A stretch of 55,611 nt of DNA from Candidatus Cloacimonadota bacterium (GCA_023392795.1 JAEWNJ010000128.1:1-55611); one strand, 5' to 3'; numbered from the stretch's first letter, positions 43,221 to 52,443 are shown. The notes: generated by a model not told the origin, from the letters alone. Translations and numbers: made by a program.

Positions 43221-44789
43221 TTACAAGGCGTTGTAAACCACTTCGCCCCCGATCATGGTAAAAAGACTCTGCGCTTCGCGCCAGTAATCCGGGTCAAGGC
43301 TGGTATAATCTTCCACGACAATCAGATCTGCCAGGTAGTTCTCGGCGAGTAGCCCTCGGGTGTTTTCCGAACGTGAAGCCATTGCAGATCCCCTAGAGTA
43401 GGCGTCGATGGCGGTTTCGGGACTCAGGCACTCACCTGATTGCCAGACGCGGTAGCGGGGATCGTTGTTCTGGCGTCTGCTGATGGCGCTGTAGATGCCT
43501 AAAAAGGGATTCATCGTTTCAATGGGAACATCCGAGCCAAAGGCCATGGGGATGCCGGCAGCTTTCATGGAGCGGAAGGCATAAACTTCCTCGCGGATAT
43601 GAGGCCAGTATTGCTCGATTCCGGGGATGTCGTTGGCGATATGTACAGGCTGTACACTGGCGAAAAGTCCGCTCTCTTTCAGTCTTGGAATATCGCTGAG
43701 GCGAATAGATTGCACGTGCTCAATGCGATGGAAGAGTCCTCTGAAAGCAGGAGTTTGCTTTAGACGCAGAGTGGTTTCGATCACCTGGCTTACACAGCGG
43801 TCACCAATTGCGTGAATGGTAACGGCAAATCCATGTCCCGCAGCCTTTTGCATAGTGGTGTAAAGTTCGTCGTCGCTATAACGCAGGATTCCTGTATTAT
43901 CCTCATCGCCACTGTATGGCTGGAACATCGCTGCAGTGCGCGAACCCAGAGAGCCGTCGCCAAAGAGTTTGATGCCCCCTATCTTGAAGCGTTCATCGCC
44001 CTCATAGCTGTGTGCTCCGCTTTCTATCAAGCCATCCAATTCTGATGCCTGGGGGTGCCAGCAAGTCCGAAACAGACAGCCTTCACCCTGGGCTTGCCTC
44101 AGTAGTATCGCGCTGCTCTGATATTCCATGGAGTGAAAGCCGGTTAGCCCCCATTTGTAAATATCCTGAACCGTGGCTTTGATGGCCTTCACAATCTCGG
44201 AGCCGGGGGGCTGAATGGCGAATTGATCTACGAGCTCAGTGGCAGTCTCATATAGCACTCCGGTGGGTCTGCCATGATGATCGCGCTCGATGGAACCTCC
44301 AGCAGGATCAGGTGAGCTTTCGTCAATACCGATGATGGATAGAGCCTTGCTGTTGCATAGTTTGGCGTGATAATCGCGCGAGAAAAGGGCTACAGGTGTA
44401 TCGGGCCAGATTGCGTCCAGCAAATCCCGGTTTAGCAGCTGGGGTTCCTCCAATACATTGCGATTCCAACCCCCGCCCAGGATCCATTCTGCACGCCAAC
44501 TCAGTCTGGCTTTGTACTCCATTAAATAGGTTCTGATCTCAGCTATACTGTGGCAATCTAAGAGGTTAACCAGGAGGCGGGACTTGGCGTACTCCACGAA
44601 ATGAGTATGAGCGTCCGTGAAAGAAGGGAGTAACATGCGTCCATGTAGGTTCACAACCTGGATCTGCTTCTTTGCCATGCGCTCACAATCACTGCGGGAA
44701 CCGATATGACGGATGCGTTCGCCCTCGGTGAGCAGAGCTTCAGCCTCTGGGTGGCCCCAAATCACACCGCCGTGGAATAGATAGCTCAT
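43221..44789 (-). CDS. YtcJ-like amidohydrolase
   Basis: A 522-residue metal-dependent amidohydrolase of the YtcJ type. The ATG at 44789 has AAGAGG five bases upstream and overlaps the aminotransferase stop (ATGA). Metal-site blocks are PSFTDAHTHFVEYA (HxH), GGIKLFGDGSLGSRTA (Lys), TIHAIGDR, HRIEHVQS and FGSDVP. Relatives deacylate N-acyl amino acids or hydrolyse exoenzyme substrates; many are of unknown specificity. Adjacent to an aminotransferase, dapD and a MalY-type enzyme, an N-acyl amino acid is a reasonable guess. Confidence 0.87.
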   Translation of the reverse strand: MSYLFHGGVIWGHPEAEALLTEGERIRHIGSRSDCERMAKKQIQVVNLHGRMLLPSFTDAHTHFVEYAKSRLLVNLLDCHSIAEIRTYLMEYKARLSWRAEWILGGGWNRNVLEEPQLLNRDLLDAIWPDTPVALFSRDYHAKLCNSKALSIIGIDESSPDPAGGSIERDHHGRPTGVLYETATELVDQFAIQPPGSEIVKAIKATVQDIYKWGLTGFHSMEYQSSAILLRQAQGEGCLFRTCWHPQASELDGLIESGAHSYEGDERFKIGGIKLFGDGSLGSRTAAMFQPYSGDEDNTGILRYSDDELYTTMQKAAGHGFAVTIHAIGDRCVSQVIETTLRLKQTPAFRGLFHRIEHVQSIRLSDIPRLKESGLFASVQPVHIANDIPGIEQYWPHIREEVYAFRSMKAAGIPMAFGSDVPIETMNPFLGIYSAISRRQNNDPRYRVWQSGECLSPETAIDAYSRGSAMASRSENTRGLLAENYLADLIVVEDYTSLDPDYWREAQSLFTMIGGEVVYNAL

Positions 44790-45874
44790 AAAAACCTCTT
44801 CATGGCGGCGCAAAGAACCTCCCTGCGCACACCGAAATTGATGCGGATATATGACTTAGTGCGCTCTCCGAAGGCGCTTCCCGGAACGCAGATCACACCT
44901 TGCTTGAGCAGGACTTCTGCGTAGGAGTCGCCATCGCCACACTTCAACATCAGATAAGGACCAGCAGTGGGTAGTTTCAATTCAAAACCGGAGAGTTGTT
45001 CCCTGCAGAGACTGAGGTTTTCGCGAAGCTGCGCTCTCACGTCGGCCACGATGTCGGATTGGTTTATGGCGTACAGGGCAAGCATTTGAGAAGGCCAGGC
45101 TGCGCAGGTGGAGATGTACTGTTTCAGTTTGGTGAGATGAGTGACCTCTGCTTCATTTGCCGCCAGCCAGCCCACACGCCAGCCGCTCATCAGATGCGAT
45201 TTGGAGAGTCCGCCGATGCGAATCACTCTCTCCACACTGCTGTAATCCAAAGCTGCTGGATGCTCGTAGAAGAGCTCCGAGTATATCTCATCGATGATCA
45301 GGATGATGCCGTGGCGATTGAGCAAATCAGTCAAACGGAGGAAATCCCCGGGGTTGAAGCAAAATCCCGTGGGATTGGAGGGATGCGAGAGTAGTAGTGC
45401 TTTGGTTCCTCTCAGAGAGTCTTCCCATCGCTCCCAATCTATGCTCTTCAGATCTGGCATAAAGGGAAGGCGGATAACCTTTCCTCCAGCCAGGCTTACC
45501 AAAGTGGGGTATGCGGGATAATCTGGATCTGGAATGGCAACCGTGTCACCTGGATTTACAATACCTTGTAGGGCAATGTACAAAGCTTCTTCCGCGCCGT
45601 TGCAGATGAGTACATGGCTTGCACCTTCCAGGCCCAGGTAAGAGGCTACAGCAGCCCGGAGTTCCAGGATCCCGGCATTGGGCGTATAGGCCGGATTTCC
45701 GGAATCCATAAGCTTTTTGGCTTCCTGTCTGAGGCAAAGTGGGAAGTCAAATGCCAATTCTCCCAGGGCCAGATTGATGGCATCGCGCGGCGCGGTGGCC
45801 ATCATTTGGCGTAGCCTAGAAATCTCTATCCCATCCAGCCGGGAAGCGTTAATCCATGAGGTGGCGGAGGTCAT
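44786..45874 (-). CDS. Class I/II aminotransferase
   Basis: A 362-residue PLP enzyme of fold type I. Lys225 in GGLSKSHLMSGWRVGWL binds PLP; HPSNPTG, and Asp195/Tyr198 in IIDEIYSE, complete the site. The sequence is slightly short for aspartate-type aminotransferases (about 390). Its start lies 26 bases inside dapD, which makes an N-succinyl-diaminopimelate aminotransferase (DapC) role attractive. Sequence alone does not prove that. It overlaps the amidohydrolase gene by four bases. Confidence 0.87.
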   Translation of the reverse strand: MTSATSWINASRLDGIEISRLRQMMATAPRDAINLALGELAFDFPLCLRQEAKKLMDSGNPAYTPNAGILELRAAVASYLGLEGASHVLICNGAEEALYIALQGIVNPGDTVAIPDPDYPAYPTLVSLAGGKVIRLPFMPDLKSIDWERWEDSLRGTKALLLSHPSNPTGFCFNPGDFLRLTDLLNRHGIILIIDEIYSELFYEHPAALDYSSVERVIRIGGLSKSHLMSGWRVGWLAANEAEVTHLTKLKQYISTCAAWPSQMLALYAINQSDIVADVRAQLRENLSLCREQLSGFELKLPTAGPYLMLKCGDGDSYAEVLLKQGVICVPGSAFGERTKSYIRINFGVRREVLCAAMKRFL

Positions 45875-46673
45875 TTTCCAGCGCTACCGAGACGTCAGTC
45901 CTGGCATCACGGTATTTAACAATGATGGGGCAATAAACTTGAAAATCTGGATTGGAGCGCAATTTGCGGGAGCCCGGAACTACCACCGCGTCGGCGGGGA
46001 CGGTGTAACTACCGCCAGAATCGGGATCCAGAAAACGCCCGGCTATGCTGTCATAAATGGGCGTGGATGCGGTGATGATCGTGCCAGATGCGATCACAGC
46101 GCGGCTTTGTACGATGATGCCTTCGTAGATGCCTGTGTTTCCACCGATGAAGGCGTCGTCTTCGATGATAACAGGACGCGATCCGATGGGTTCCAATACG
46201 CCCCCAATCATCGCTCCTGCTGAAAGATGTACGCGCTTTCCGATCTGAGCGCAGGAACCGACCAAAGCGTGAGAATCCACCATCGTCCCACTATCCACCC
46301 AGGCACCGATATTGATGAAGGCAGGGGGCATCACTGTAACCCCTTTGGCCATGTAACAGCCGTTGCGCGCGGAAGTTCCGCCGGGTACGATGCGAACCTG
46401 ATCGCTTAATGTAAATCGCTTTGCCGCAAGCGTATCTTTATCAAAGAAATCCTTGTTCCCATCCGGTAAAGCGGCCAAGACTCCCATACGAAAACCGATG
46501 AGGATGCCCATCTTGATCCAGGTATTCACCTTCCAGCCGTCATGGCTCTTTTCGCAGGCCCGGATGGAGCCTTCATTGAGCGCAAGGATAAAGCTGTCAA
46601 AGAGATCCCGATGCTCCCTCTTGTATTCCGTGGGGGTATTTATATACAGATCAACGATTGCTTGTTCTATCAT
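45849..46673 (-). CDS. dapD: Tetrahydrodipicolinate N-succinyltransferase
   Basis: A 274-residue left-handed beta-helix acyltransferase that succinylates tetrahydrodipicolinate in the lysine/diaminopimelate pathway. Diagnostic blocks are VRIVPGGTSARNGCYMAKGV, MPPAFINIGAWVDSGTMVDS and EDDAFIGGNTGIYEG, with hexapeptide repeats through the second half. The length matches DapD. It indicates that this organism uses the succinylase branch, which fits a diaminopimelate-containing cell wall. It lies 10 bases after the MalY-type gene. Confidence 0.95.
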   Translation of the reverse strand: MIEQAIVDLYINTPTEYKREHRDLFDSFILALNEGSIRACEKSHDGWKVNTWIKMGILIGFRMGVLAALPDGNKDFFDKDTLAAKRFTLSDQVRIVPGGTSARNGCYMAKGVTVMPPAFINIGAWVDSGTMVDSHALVGSCAQIGKRVHLSAGAMIGGVLEPIGSRPVIIEDDAFIGGNTGIYEGIIVQSRAVIASGTIITASTPIYDSIAGRFLDPDSGGSYTVPADAVVVPGSRKLRSNPDFQVYCPIIVKYRDARTDVSVALENDLRHLMD

Positions 46674-46683
46674 GCTGTTCTCC

Positions 46684-47829
46684 TTAGAATGCTCGCAGTC
46701 TTTGCAGTGCTTCCGCTAAAACGGAACGCGGACATGCGAAGTTTAAGCGCATAAAGCCTTCGCCATCAGAGCCAAAAGCTGATCCGGCGTTCAGTGCCAA
46801 ACGGCAATCATCCCTCAGTTTGTGGATCAATTCGGTTTCGCTAAGTCCGTATGCGCGAAAATCCAGCCAGGCCAGAAAAGTGCCTTCAATGGGGCTTATC
46901 TTGACAGATGGCAAAATGTTAGGCAGCTCATTAACAATGAAATCTCTGTTATCTTTGAGATATAGCAGGAGCTCGTCCAACCAGGCCTCGCTTTCCCCGT
47001 AAGCAGCCTGCCAGGCGCTGATGCCAAAGCAATTGCCCATAAAGGTATGCAGATCTTCATTCAGTTCCTGGCATCTGGCGATGAGATCATGATTCTTGCT
47101 CAGTATCACTGCTGTCCCCATCCCTGCCAGATTGAAGCTCTTGGCGGGTGAGATGCCTGTGATAGTGAGTTCTTCTGCCAGTGTGGCTATGGGGACATGC
47201 CGATGTCCGGGATAGACAAGATCGCTGTGAATCTCGTCGCTGAAGATGATCACACTGTGCCTGGTACAGATATCTGCCATTCGTTGCAGTTCATCAGCCC
47301 GAAACACGCGTCCCACGGGGTTATGAGGATTGCAAAGGACGAACATCCGGCTTTGGGCCGCCTTGCGCTCAAAATCTGGCCAATCTATGTTCCAGACGCC
47401 ATCCTGATAGAGAAGCGGATTCTTTAGTAAGCAGCGCCCATGCTTGGTCACCAGGCTGTGAAAAGGCGGATAGACAGGGGTTTGGATCATGATGTTGTCC
47501 CCCGCCTCAGTGAGGCTGAGGATACTGACGGCGAGTGCGGTCATCAAGCTGGGAAACACGGACTGCGCATGGCTTTCTGTATGCCAGCCGTGGCGTTTGG
47601 CCAACCAATTCACCAGGACTTCTTCATAGGCGGGCAAGCGAAGATTATAGCCGTACACTGGATGCTCCGTGCGTTTGACTATGGCAGCTTTCACTTGATC
47701 TGAGACGGCAAAATCCATATCTGCGACCCAAAGGGGTATCAGATCATCCCGTCCGTACATCATCGATAGCCCGTCGTACTTAAAACAGCCGCTGCCCCGC
47801 CGATCGATCAGGGTGTCAAATCTACTCAC
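46684..47829 (-). CDS. MalY/PatB-type PLP-dependent enzyme
   Basis: A 381-residue PLP enzyme of the MalY/PatB group, typically cystathionine beta-lyase or an aminotransferase. It opens FDTLIDRRGSGCFKYDG and has PLWVADMDFAVSD, CNPHNPVGRVF, IFSDEIHSDLVYPG and the PLP lysine Lys230 in TGISPAKSFNLAGM, all characteristic of the group. It overlaps the upstream membrane-protein gene by eight bases. A role in methionine/cysteine metabolism, or as a pathway transaminase next to dapD, is possible. Confidence 0.9.
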   Translation of the reverse strand: MSRFDTLIDRRGSGCFKYDGLSMMYGRDDLIPLWVADMDFAVSDQVKAAIVKRTEHPVYGYNLRLPAYEEVLVNWLAKRHGWHTESHAQSVFPSLMTALAVSILSLTEAGDNIMIQTPVYPPFHSLVTKHGRCLLKNPLLYQDGVWNIDWPDFERKAAQSRMFVLCNPHNPVGRVFRADELQRMADICTRHSVIIFSDEIHSDLVYPGHRHVPIATLAEELTITGISPAKSFNLAGMGTAVILSKNHDLIARCQELNEDLHTFMGNCFGISAWQAAYGESEAWLDELLLYLKDNRDFIVNELPNILPSVKISPIEGTFLAWLDFRAYGLSETELIHKLRDDCRLALNAGSAFGSDGEGFMRLNFACPRSVLAEALQRLRAF

Positions 47830-48343
47830 TGTGATTTTCCTTCACGTAATCCAGCAGGTTCTTCATGGTTTCTGGAATCACAGCCTGTGAGGCCAAATCG
47901 GCTATATTCACGATGATTTCCAGGATGTGGGGGAAGGATGCGGGGGTGGTGTACTGTCTCATCTTTCCCTTATCGTCAGTGTATTGTATCTCTAGATAAT
48001 AGGTGATCTTGCGTTTCAGATTGAGCGCGCTGATCTTGTCATAGGGAATTATGATGGGTTTCTTGGCGATGAAGCCCAAGCGCAGATGATCAATATCAAA
48101 AAGCACGCTGTTCAGGCTGGTTACTTTACGCAACGTGGAATCCAGAGCAATGAAGCCGATAAACCAGGGAAGAGTCTTCCCAAAAAAGTGGGTGTCACTA
48201 TTCGTAAAGCGCAGGATGAAATACAGACAGTAGATCAGGATAAGGAAAGTGAGTCCGATCAGGAAGTAGCGTGCAAAGGGATTGTAACGGTAGAGAACCG
48301 GCAAGCGGTCCCTGATGAGGTTTATCTTTTGGCGCAACGACAT
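47822..48343 (-). CDS. Membrane protein with PH-like domain, unknown
   Basis: A 173-residue protein. Two hydrophobic segments are at about 26-44 (FARYFLIGLTFLILIYCLYF) and 57-66. A C-terminal soluble part (about 75-173) has the look of a bacterial PH-like domain: VLFDIDHLRLGFIAKKPIII, PYDKISALNLKRKITYYLE. I cannot assign a function. It overlaps the PHP gene by 22 bases and the MalY-type gene by eight, so it is co-transcribed with both. Confidence 0.72.
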   Translation of the reverse strand: MSLRQKINLIRDRLPVLYRYNPFARYFLIGLTFLILIYCLYFILRFTNSDTHFFGKTLPWFIGFIALDSTLRKVTSLNSVLFDIDHLRLGFIAKKPIIIPYDKISALNLKRKITYYLEIQYTDDKGKMRQYTTPASFPHILEIIVNIADLASQAVIPETMKNLLDYVKENHSE

Positions 48344-49185
48344 TGATACTCCTGATACAGTTCCCTGACGCTGCCCAAAATCAGATCGGTGGCGGGCACC
48401 ATGTCAAAGAGGTTATTGCGCTCGATATCGCCGTGATAATCACTACCGGCGGTCATAAAGAGTCCGTTCTTCTGTGCCAGAGCGATGTATGCTTCCACTT
48501 CAGCCTGATAGTGATCGGGATGCCAAACTTCGATGCCGTCCAGACCCATCTCGATGAAGGTGTGGATATAGGCGGTATTAACCAGCTTACCCGGATGGGC
48601 TATCACCGCGAAACCACCGGCATCCTGGATGATCTTGATCACAGAATCGACCTTCAGCTCCGGTTTGGGGACAAAGGCAGGCTTGAAATTGCCGATGTAC
48701 TTCTCAAAGGCTTCGTTTTTGGTGGCCACATAACCCTTTTTCACCAGGATTTGCGCGATATGGGGGCGAACGATCAACTCTCTGCTGCCGGCAACGGCTA
48801 TCACATCTTCGAGTTTGATCTTGATGCCCAGACCCGCCAAAAGCTCAATCATGCGGATGGCGCGGTTCTTTCTGCCCTGCAGATACATTTCGGTCATCCC
48901 TTGCAAGGCGGCATTGGAAAAATCACATCCATAAGCAAGGATGTGGACGTCGTTACCCTGATGCATGGAAGATATCTCCATGCCGGGTAGGATACGAAGG
49001 GGCGCATACTCCTTGGGGAGCATTTTGTAAGCATCTGCGGTGTCGTGATCGGTGATGGAAATGAGGTCCAGAGGTAGCTGTTTTGCTTGTTTCACCAGTT
49101 CAGCCGGGCTCAATAATCCATCGGACACGTTGGTATGCAGGTGCAAGTTTATGCGCCTGATGTCATTTATCTCTTTTACTATCAT
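48322..49185 (-). CDS. PHP-domain phosphoesterase (RNase AM/TrpH type)
   Basis: A 287-residue PHP phosphoesterase. I place the start at the ATG at 49185; a longer reading extends into the divergent promoter region without support. Metal-site blocks are NLHLHTNVSDG, ITDHDTADAY, GMEIS, RPHIAQILVKKGY, VIAHPGK and SDYHG. This matches the TrpH/YciV group (5'-3' RNA/DNA exonuclease and 3',5'-nucleoside bisphosphate phosphatase), not DNA polymerase PHP domains. It is the first gene of its minus-strand run. Confidence 0.87.
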   Translation of the reverse strand: MIVKEINDIRRINLHLHTNVSDGLLSPAELVKQAKQLPLDLISITDHDTADAYKMLPKEYAPLRILPGMEISSMHQGNDVHILAYGCDFSNAALQGMTEMYLQGRKNRAIRMIELLAGLGIKIKLEDVIAVAGSRELIVRPHIAQILVKKGYVATKNEAFEKYIGNFKPAFVPKPELKVDSVIKIIQDAGGFAVIAHPGKLVNTAYIHTFIEMGLDGIEVWHPDHYQAEVEAYIALAQKNGLFMTAGSDYHGDIERNNLFDMVPATDLILGSVRELYQEYQCRCAKR

Positions 49186-49197
49186 ATCGTTTTTATC

Positions 49198-49235
49198 TAT
49201 TGACGAAAAAGCAGGGGACAAGAAAAACGTCAATA
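49198..49235. promoter_or_regulatory. Inverted repeat in divergent promoter region
   Basis: TATTGACG (49198-49205) and CGTCAATA (49228-49235) are exact reverse complements separated by 22 bases. They lie in the 82-base gap between the divergent PHP and methyltransferase genes, which suits an operator. No clear consensus promoter is seen with it. Confidence 0.5.
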
Positions 49236-49267
49236 CATTTCTTGAATAAAAGGTACCGGGAGTGAGA

Positions 49268-50035
49268 ATGGAATACGATCCCATCAAAGATAGGGCTGCA
49301 GCTCTGATCTCAGTGTTCCCCTTTTTGAGGGCAGGCTTTTACAGGGTACTGCATTTGCTACTGCTCAGACAGCGCTATGTAACGCGGGAAATCGCCGCCT
49401 ACGCCACTGATGATATGAGTTTCTACGATGCCGGTGCTGGGTTTTGCCAGTATAGCGATATGGTGCTGAAGCGATACCCTCGTGCCAGAGTATTCGCCAC
49501 CGATCTCAAGACCGATTACCTGGCTGCTTACGCTGCGCAAGCGAAGGGGGCCTTCAGTTTTCAGAGCGCGGATTTGCAGGACTTTATTCCCCATGCCCAG
49601 TATGATATGGCCATCGCCATCGACATCCTGGAGCATATCGAACGCGACGAACAGGCCATTGCAAATATCCATGAGGCCTTGAAGGAAGGGGGGATCTTCA
49701 TCATCTCCACCCCCAGCGACATGGACGAAGCCGCCGCCTTTACTGCCGAGCATGTTCGCCCTGGTTACAATAAACCCGAACTTGAGCAAAAGCTTATAGC
49801 CCAGGGCTTTGGGATCGAGAAAAGCATTTATACCTACGGCTTTTGGGGTGCGCTCAGCTGGCGATTGATGATGAAACACCCCCTAAAGCTACTTGGTAAA
49901 AGCAAGTACCTGGCTCTGGTGCTACCCCTTTGGTATCTCGTGGTTTACCCCCTCACCGAGCTCATGATGCAAATGGATCTCAGAATGTCCAATTCCAAAG
50001 GTACGGGTATTCTTATTGTAGCTAAAAAAAATTGA
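49268..50035 (+). CDS. Class I SAM-dependent methyltransferase
   Basis: A 255-residue methyltransferase. The ATG at 49268 has GGGAG five bases upstream; a GTG at 49262 is the alternative. Motif I is SFYDAGAGFCQYSD, motif II is RVFATDLKTDY, and motif IV is DMAIAIDILEHIERDEQAI, followed by HEALKEGGIFIISTPSD. The C-terminal stretch KYLALVLPLWYLVVYPLTEL is hydrophobic enough to associate with membrane. The substrate is unknown. A TetR gene follows after 55 bases. Confidence 0.85.
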   Translation: MEYDPIKDRAAALISVFPFLRAGFYRVLHLLLLRQRYVTREIAAYATDDMSFYDAGAGFCQYSDMVLKRYPRARVFATDLKTDYLAAYAAQAKGAFSFQSADLQDFIPHAQYDMAIAIDILEHIERDEQAIANIHEALKEGGIFIISTPSDMDEAAAFTAEHVRPGYNKPELEQKLIAQGFGIEKSIYTYGFWGALSWRLMMKHPLKLLGKSKYLALVLPLWYLVVYPLTELMMQMDLRMSNSKGTGILIVAKKN

Positions 50036-50090
50036 CAGATAAACAGCTCTCTGTTTTAAGGGAAACATTGATCTATTTGGGGAGGATACC

Positions 50091-50690
50091 TTGACAAACC
50101 AAAGAGCCGCCACAAGGAAAAATAAGCGTGGAATGATCCTGGAAAAGGCCATCGAAGTCTTTGCTGAAAAGGGATCACAGCAGACCACCATCGCCGACAT
50201 CGCTAAGAGAGCGAAGATTGCGCAGGGTACTGTGTACGTCTATTTTTCGGGGAAGGAAGAGCTGCTGAACGAATGCATGCAGGAGATTATTGGTCAAGAG
50301 ATTCAAACCATCATTTCTGCCACAGAGAATATCCCGGACACGATGGATCGCCTCTATCGCTTCTTTGAATTGCATATCAATCTGGTGATCGAAAAACCAT
50401 ACATCGCACGCTTCCTCACTATGGAAGCCAGGCAAAACGACGATTTCTTCGCCAAGTATCCAGATTACAACCCCCTTTCTCGCTATCTCGATTACGTCAA
50501 AACCCTCACCCGTAAGGCTATCGCGGAAAAAAGGATCCGGTCCATTGATGAGGATGCTTTTGCCTATCTCATGGTTGGAGTGATGGATCTGGCAATGGCC
50601 CAATGGTTGGTCCACAAGGAAGATGTGGATATGGGGCGTTTGGCTGAAAGTATAAGAGACATACTGAGATATGGTGTAAATGAAAAGTAA
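50091..50690 (+). CDS. TetR/AcrR-family transcriptional regulator
   Basis: A 199-residue regulator. The TTG start at 50091 has GGAGG five bases upstream. The N-terminal helix-turn-helix is canonical: GMILEKAIEVFAEKGSQQTT, IADIAKRAKIAQGTVYVYFS, GKEELL. The C-terminal ligand-binding domain is all helical and shows no clear ligand hint. It overlaps the barrel gene by 11 bases, so it probably controls its own operon (barrel protein and deacetylase) and perhaps the methyltransferase. Confidence 0.93.
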   Translation: MTNQRAATRKNKRGMILEKAIEVFAEKGSQQTTIADIAKRAKIAQGTVYVYFSGKEELLNECMQEIIGQEIQTIISATENIPDTMDRLYRFFELHINLVIEKPYIARFLTMEARQNDDFFAKYPDYNPLSRYLDYVKTLTRKAIAEKRIRSIDEDAFAYLMVGVMDLAMAQWLVHKEDVDMGRLAESIRDILRYGVNEK

Positions 50691-51714
50691 AGCCTTGTTG
50701 CTTCTCATTCTGATCTTTGGCGCTCTGAACGCTGCGCAGCTTCCCTTCTATGCCAAATGGCAATCCCTGCACACGATGTATTACGACACCTTTCAATCGG
50801 GTAAGGAGCTTAGCTGGGACGAAAGCTATCGTGCGGAGTTTGGACTGAAGCGCCTGAGTGTAGGGAAGATGGACCTCTCGCTGGAGCTGCAAACAGAGCA
50901 ATTCTTTGACGAAGCCAGGGTTCTCTTGAAGAGCATCCGTGTTGGCTACGAAAGCGAGGATCTATATCTGCAAGCAGGCAGCGCGACTCATGGTTACGGC
51001 ACAGCCTATGCCATGAACTCATATCCTCTGCTGGAAAATGGCTTTGATCCCCACCCCTACCAATCCATGCGACTAAATTCCCTTGGGATAAGCGGAGAAC
51101 TGACCAATGACCTATTCCTCCGGCTGGATCTGGGGGGTAATAAACACAATCAGGCCACGGGGATGCTTACTCTTGCTTACTTGTTTGATAACAACGACTT
51201 CCTCAGTCTGCACGAGGAGCTTCGAGTGATGGACAGCCATTGGCGCACGCCGGTCAGTATTACCGGTCTGGAAATCAGCCGCAGTCTGCCCAGGCTTGAC
51301 TTTGACGGCACTCTTGCTTGCTCTCTATACCCCGAATGGGAAGCCACTGAGGCGCATGCGGATTTCTTTGGCCAGACCGAGGTGCAGTATCAGCTCCACT
51401 CCAAGGGGCGAATCGCCGGGGGAATGATGTATCTAAAGCAGAATTATGCCCCCAGGGAGAAACAGCAGTATCAACTGCGCTATGAACATGCTTTGGGTAA
51501 TTATCGCGTTATTCCCATCTCAAACCTGCATCTGATCGACCAGGACAAGCTTTGGCAGCACCGTCTGATGGCAAAATATCAGCTGCCTGTAAACGCTTCT
51601 TCCATCGGTGTATATTATGATTACAGTTACTATGGCAAAGAGAAACCGCGGCATACCATTGGTCTGGCTCTTGATTTTGAGCTTGATGTCCGCGATCTTG
51701 ATACCCAGCTGTAA
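50680..51714 (+). CDS. Outer-membrane beta-barrel-like protein
   Basis: A 344-residue protein with signal peptide KALLLLILIFGALNAAQ and repeated amphipathic beta strands throughout, for example YRAEFGLKRLSVGKMDLSLE, LFLRLDLGGNKHNQ, TEVQYQLHSKGRIAGGMMYL and QYQLRYEHALGN. This is a typical outer-membrane barrel pattern, although the C-terminal residue is Leu, not aromatic. I do not recognise the family. It overlaps the TetR gene by 11 bases and the deacetylase gene by about 83. Confidence 0.72.
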   Translation: MKSKALLLLILIFGALNAAQLPFYAKWQSLHTMYYDTFQSGKELSWDESYRAEFGLKRLSVGKMDLSLELQTEQFFDEARVLLKSIRVGYESEDLYLQAGSATHGYGTAYAMNSYPLLENGFDPHPYQSMRLNSLGISGELTNDLFLRLDLGGNKHNQATGMLTLAYLFDNNDFLSLHEELRVMDSHWRTPVSITGLEISRSLPRLDFDGTLACSLYPEWEATEAHADFFGQTEVQYQLHSKGRIAGGMMYLKQNYAPREKQQYQLRYEHALGNYRVIPISNLHLIDQDKLWQHRLMAKYQLPVNASSIGVYYDYSYYGKEKPRHTIGLALDFELDVRDLDTQL

Positions 51715-52387
51715 GATTCTCGCCACCGAACCTTCAGCGAATCCCATCATCGTTTTTACTTTTGACGATCAACATCAGTCTGTTTATGATGTAGCATTTC
51801 CCATCATGCAACAATTCGGCTACCGGGGCACCAACTTTGTAAATACCAATAGACTGGGCCATACTGCGCAATTCGGATGGGATGAACTGATCGAGATGGA
51901 TCAAATCCATGGATGGGAAACCGGCGGACATACTTTAAACCACGAAGCCCTGAACCAATTGGATTATGACGAGGCAATCCGTGTGATCCAGGAGGATTAT
52001 GACAGTCTGCTCGAGCATGGCTTGAATCCACGTTCTTTTGCCTTGCCCAAGGGTCAGTGTCCCGCGCAAATCTACCCATTTCTGCAAAGCCTTTATCCAA
52101 ACATTCGTGGCAGCAGTGATTTTGCCATGTATGCTCCTCTCGATCGCCAGGCTTTGGGCTATCTCGCCTTTCAGACAGGGTGGAATGCGAACGTGGTGAA
52201 ACAGCGCATCGTAAGGGGGATGGCAAACAACGAGCGCCTGATCATCATAGGCTTTCATCGTTTCAACGCCACGGCTCAAGGTTACGAGGATTCCTGCGAT
52301 TCGGACGTTTTTCAGGAGATCCTGCAATTTGTTCATGACAAAGACCTGCCGGTGTTACCCCTGGCTGAAGCAGTGCTAAAGCCCTAA
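51632..52387 (+). CDS. Polysaccharide deacetylase family lipoprotein
   Basis: A 251-residue NodB-homology protein. The ATG at 51632 lies 83 bases before the barrel stop. The sequence up to Cys27 (MAKRNRGIPLVWLLILSLMS, then AILIPSC) reads as a lipoprotein signal, and the Cys27 codon shares its last base with the barrel stop codon. Deacetylase motifs are TFDD (Asp45/Asp46), HTLNH (metal and substrate histidines) and ALPKGQCP. Family members deacetylate peptidoglycan, chitin or other amino-sugars. No ribosome site is obvious at 51632; translation coupling is likely. Alternative start: an internal ATG at 51686. Confidence 0.82.
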   Translation: MAKRNRGIPLVWLLILSLMSAILIPSCKILATEPSANPIIVFTFDDQHQSVYDVAFPIMQQFGYRGTNFVNTNRLGHTAQFGWDELIEMDQIHGWETGGHTLNHEALNQLDYDEAIRVIQEDYDSLLEHGLNPRSFALPKGQCPAQIYPFLQSLYPNIRGSSDFAMYAPLDRQALGYLAFQTGWNANVVKQRIVRGMANNERLIIIGFHRFNATAQGYEDSCDSDVFQEILQFVHDKDLPVLPLAEAVLKP

Positions 52388-52443
52388 GACTCTTCTCCCC
52401 TTGCTCTCTTGACGGCGGATAACTCTTCTTTATCAAGCCCGTA

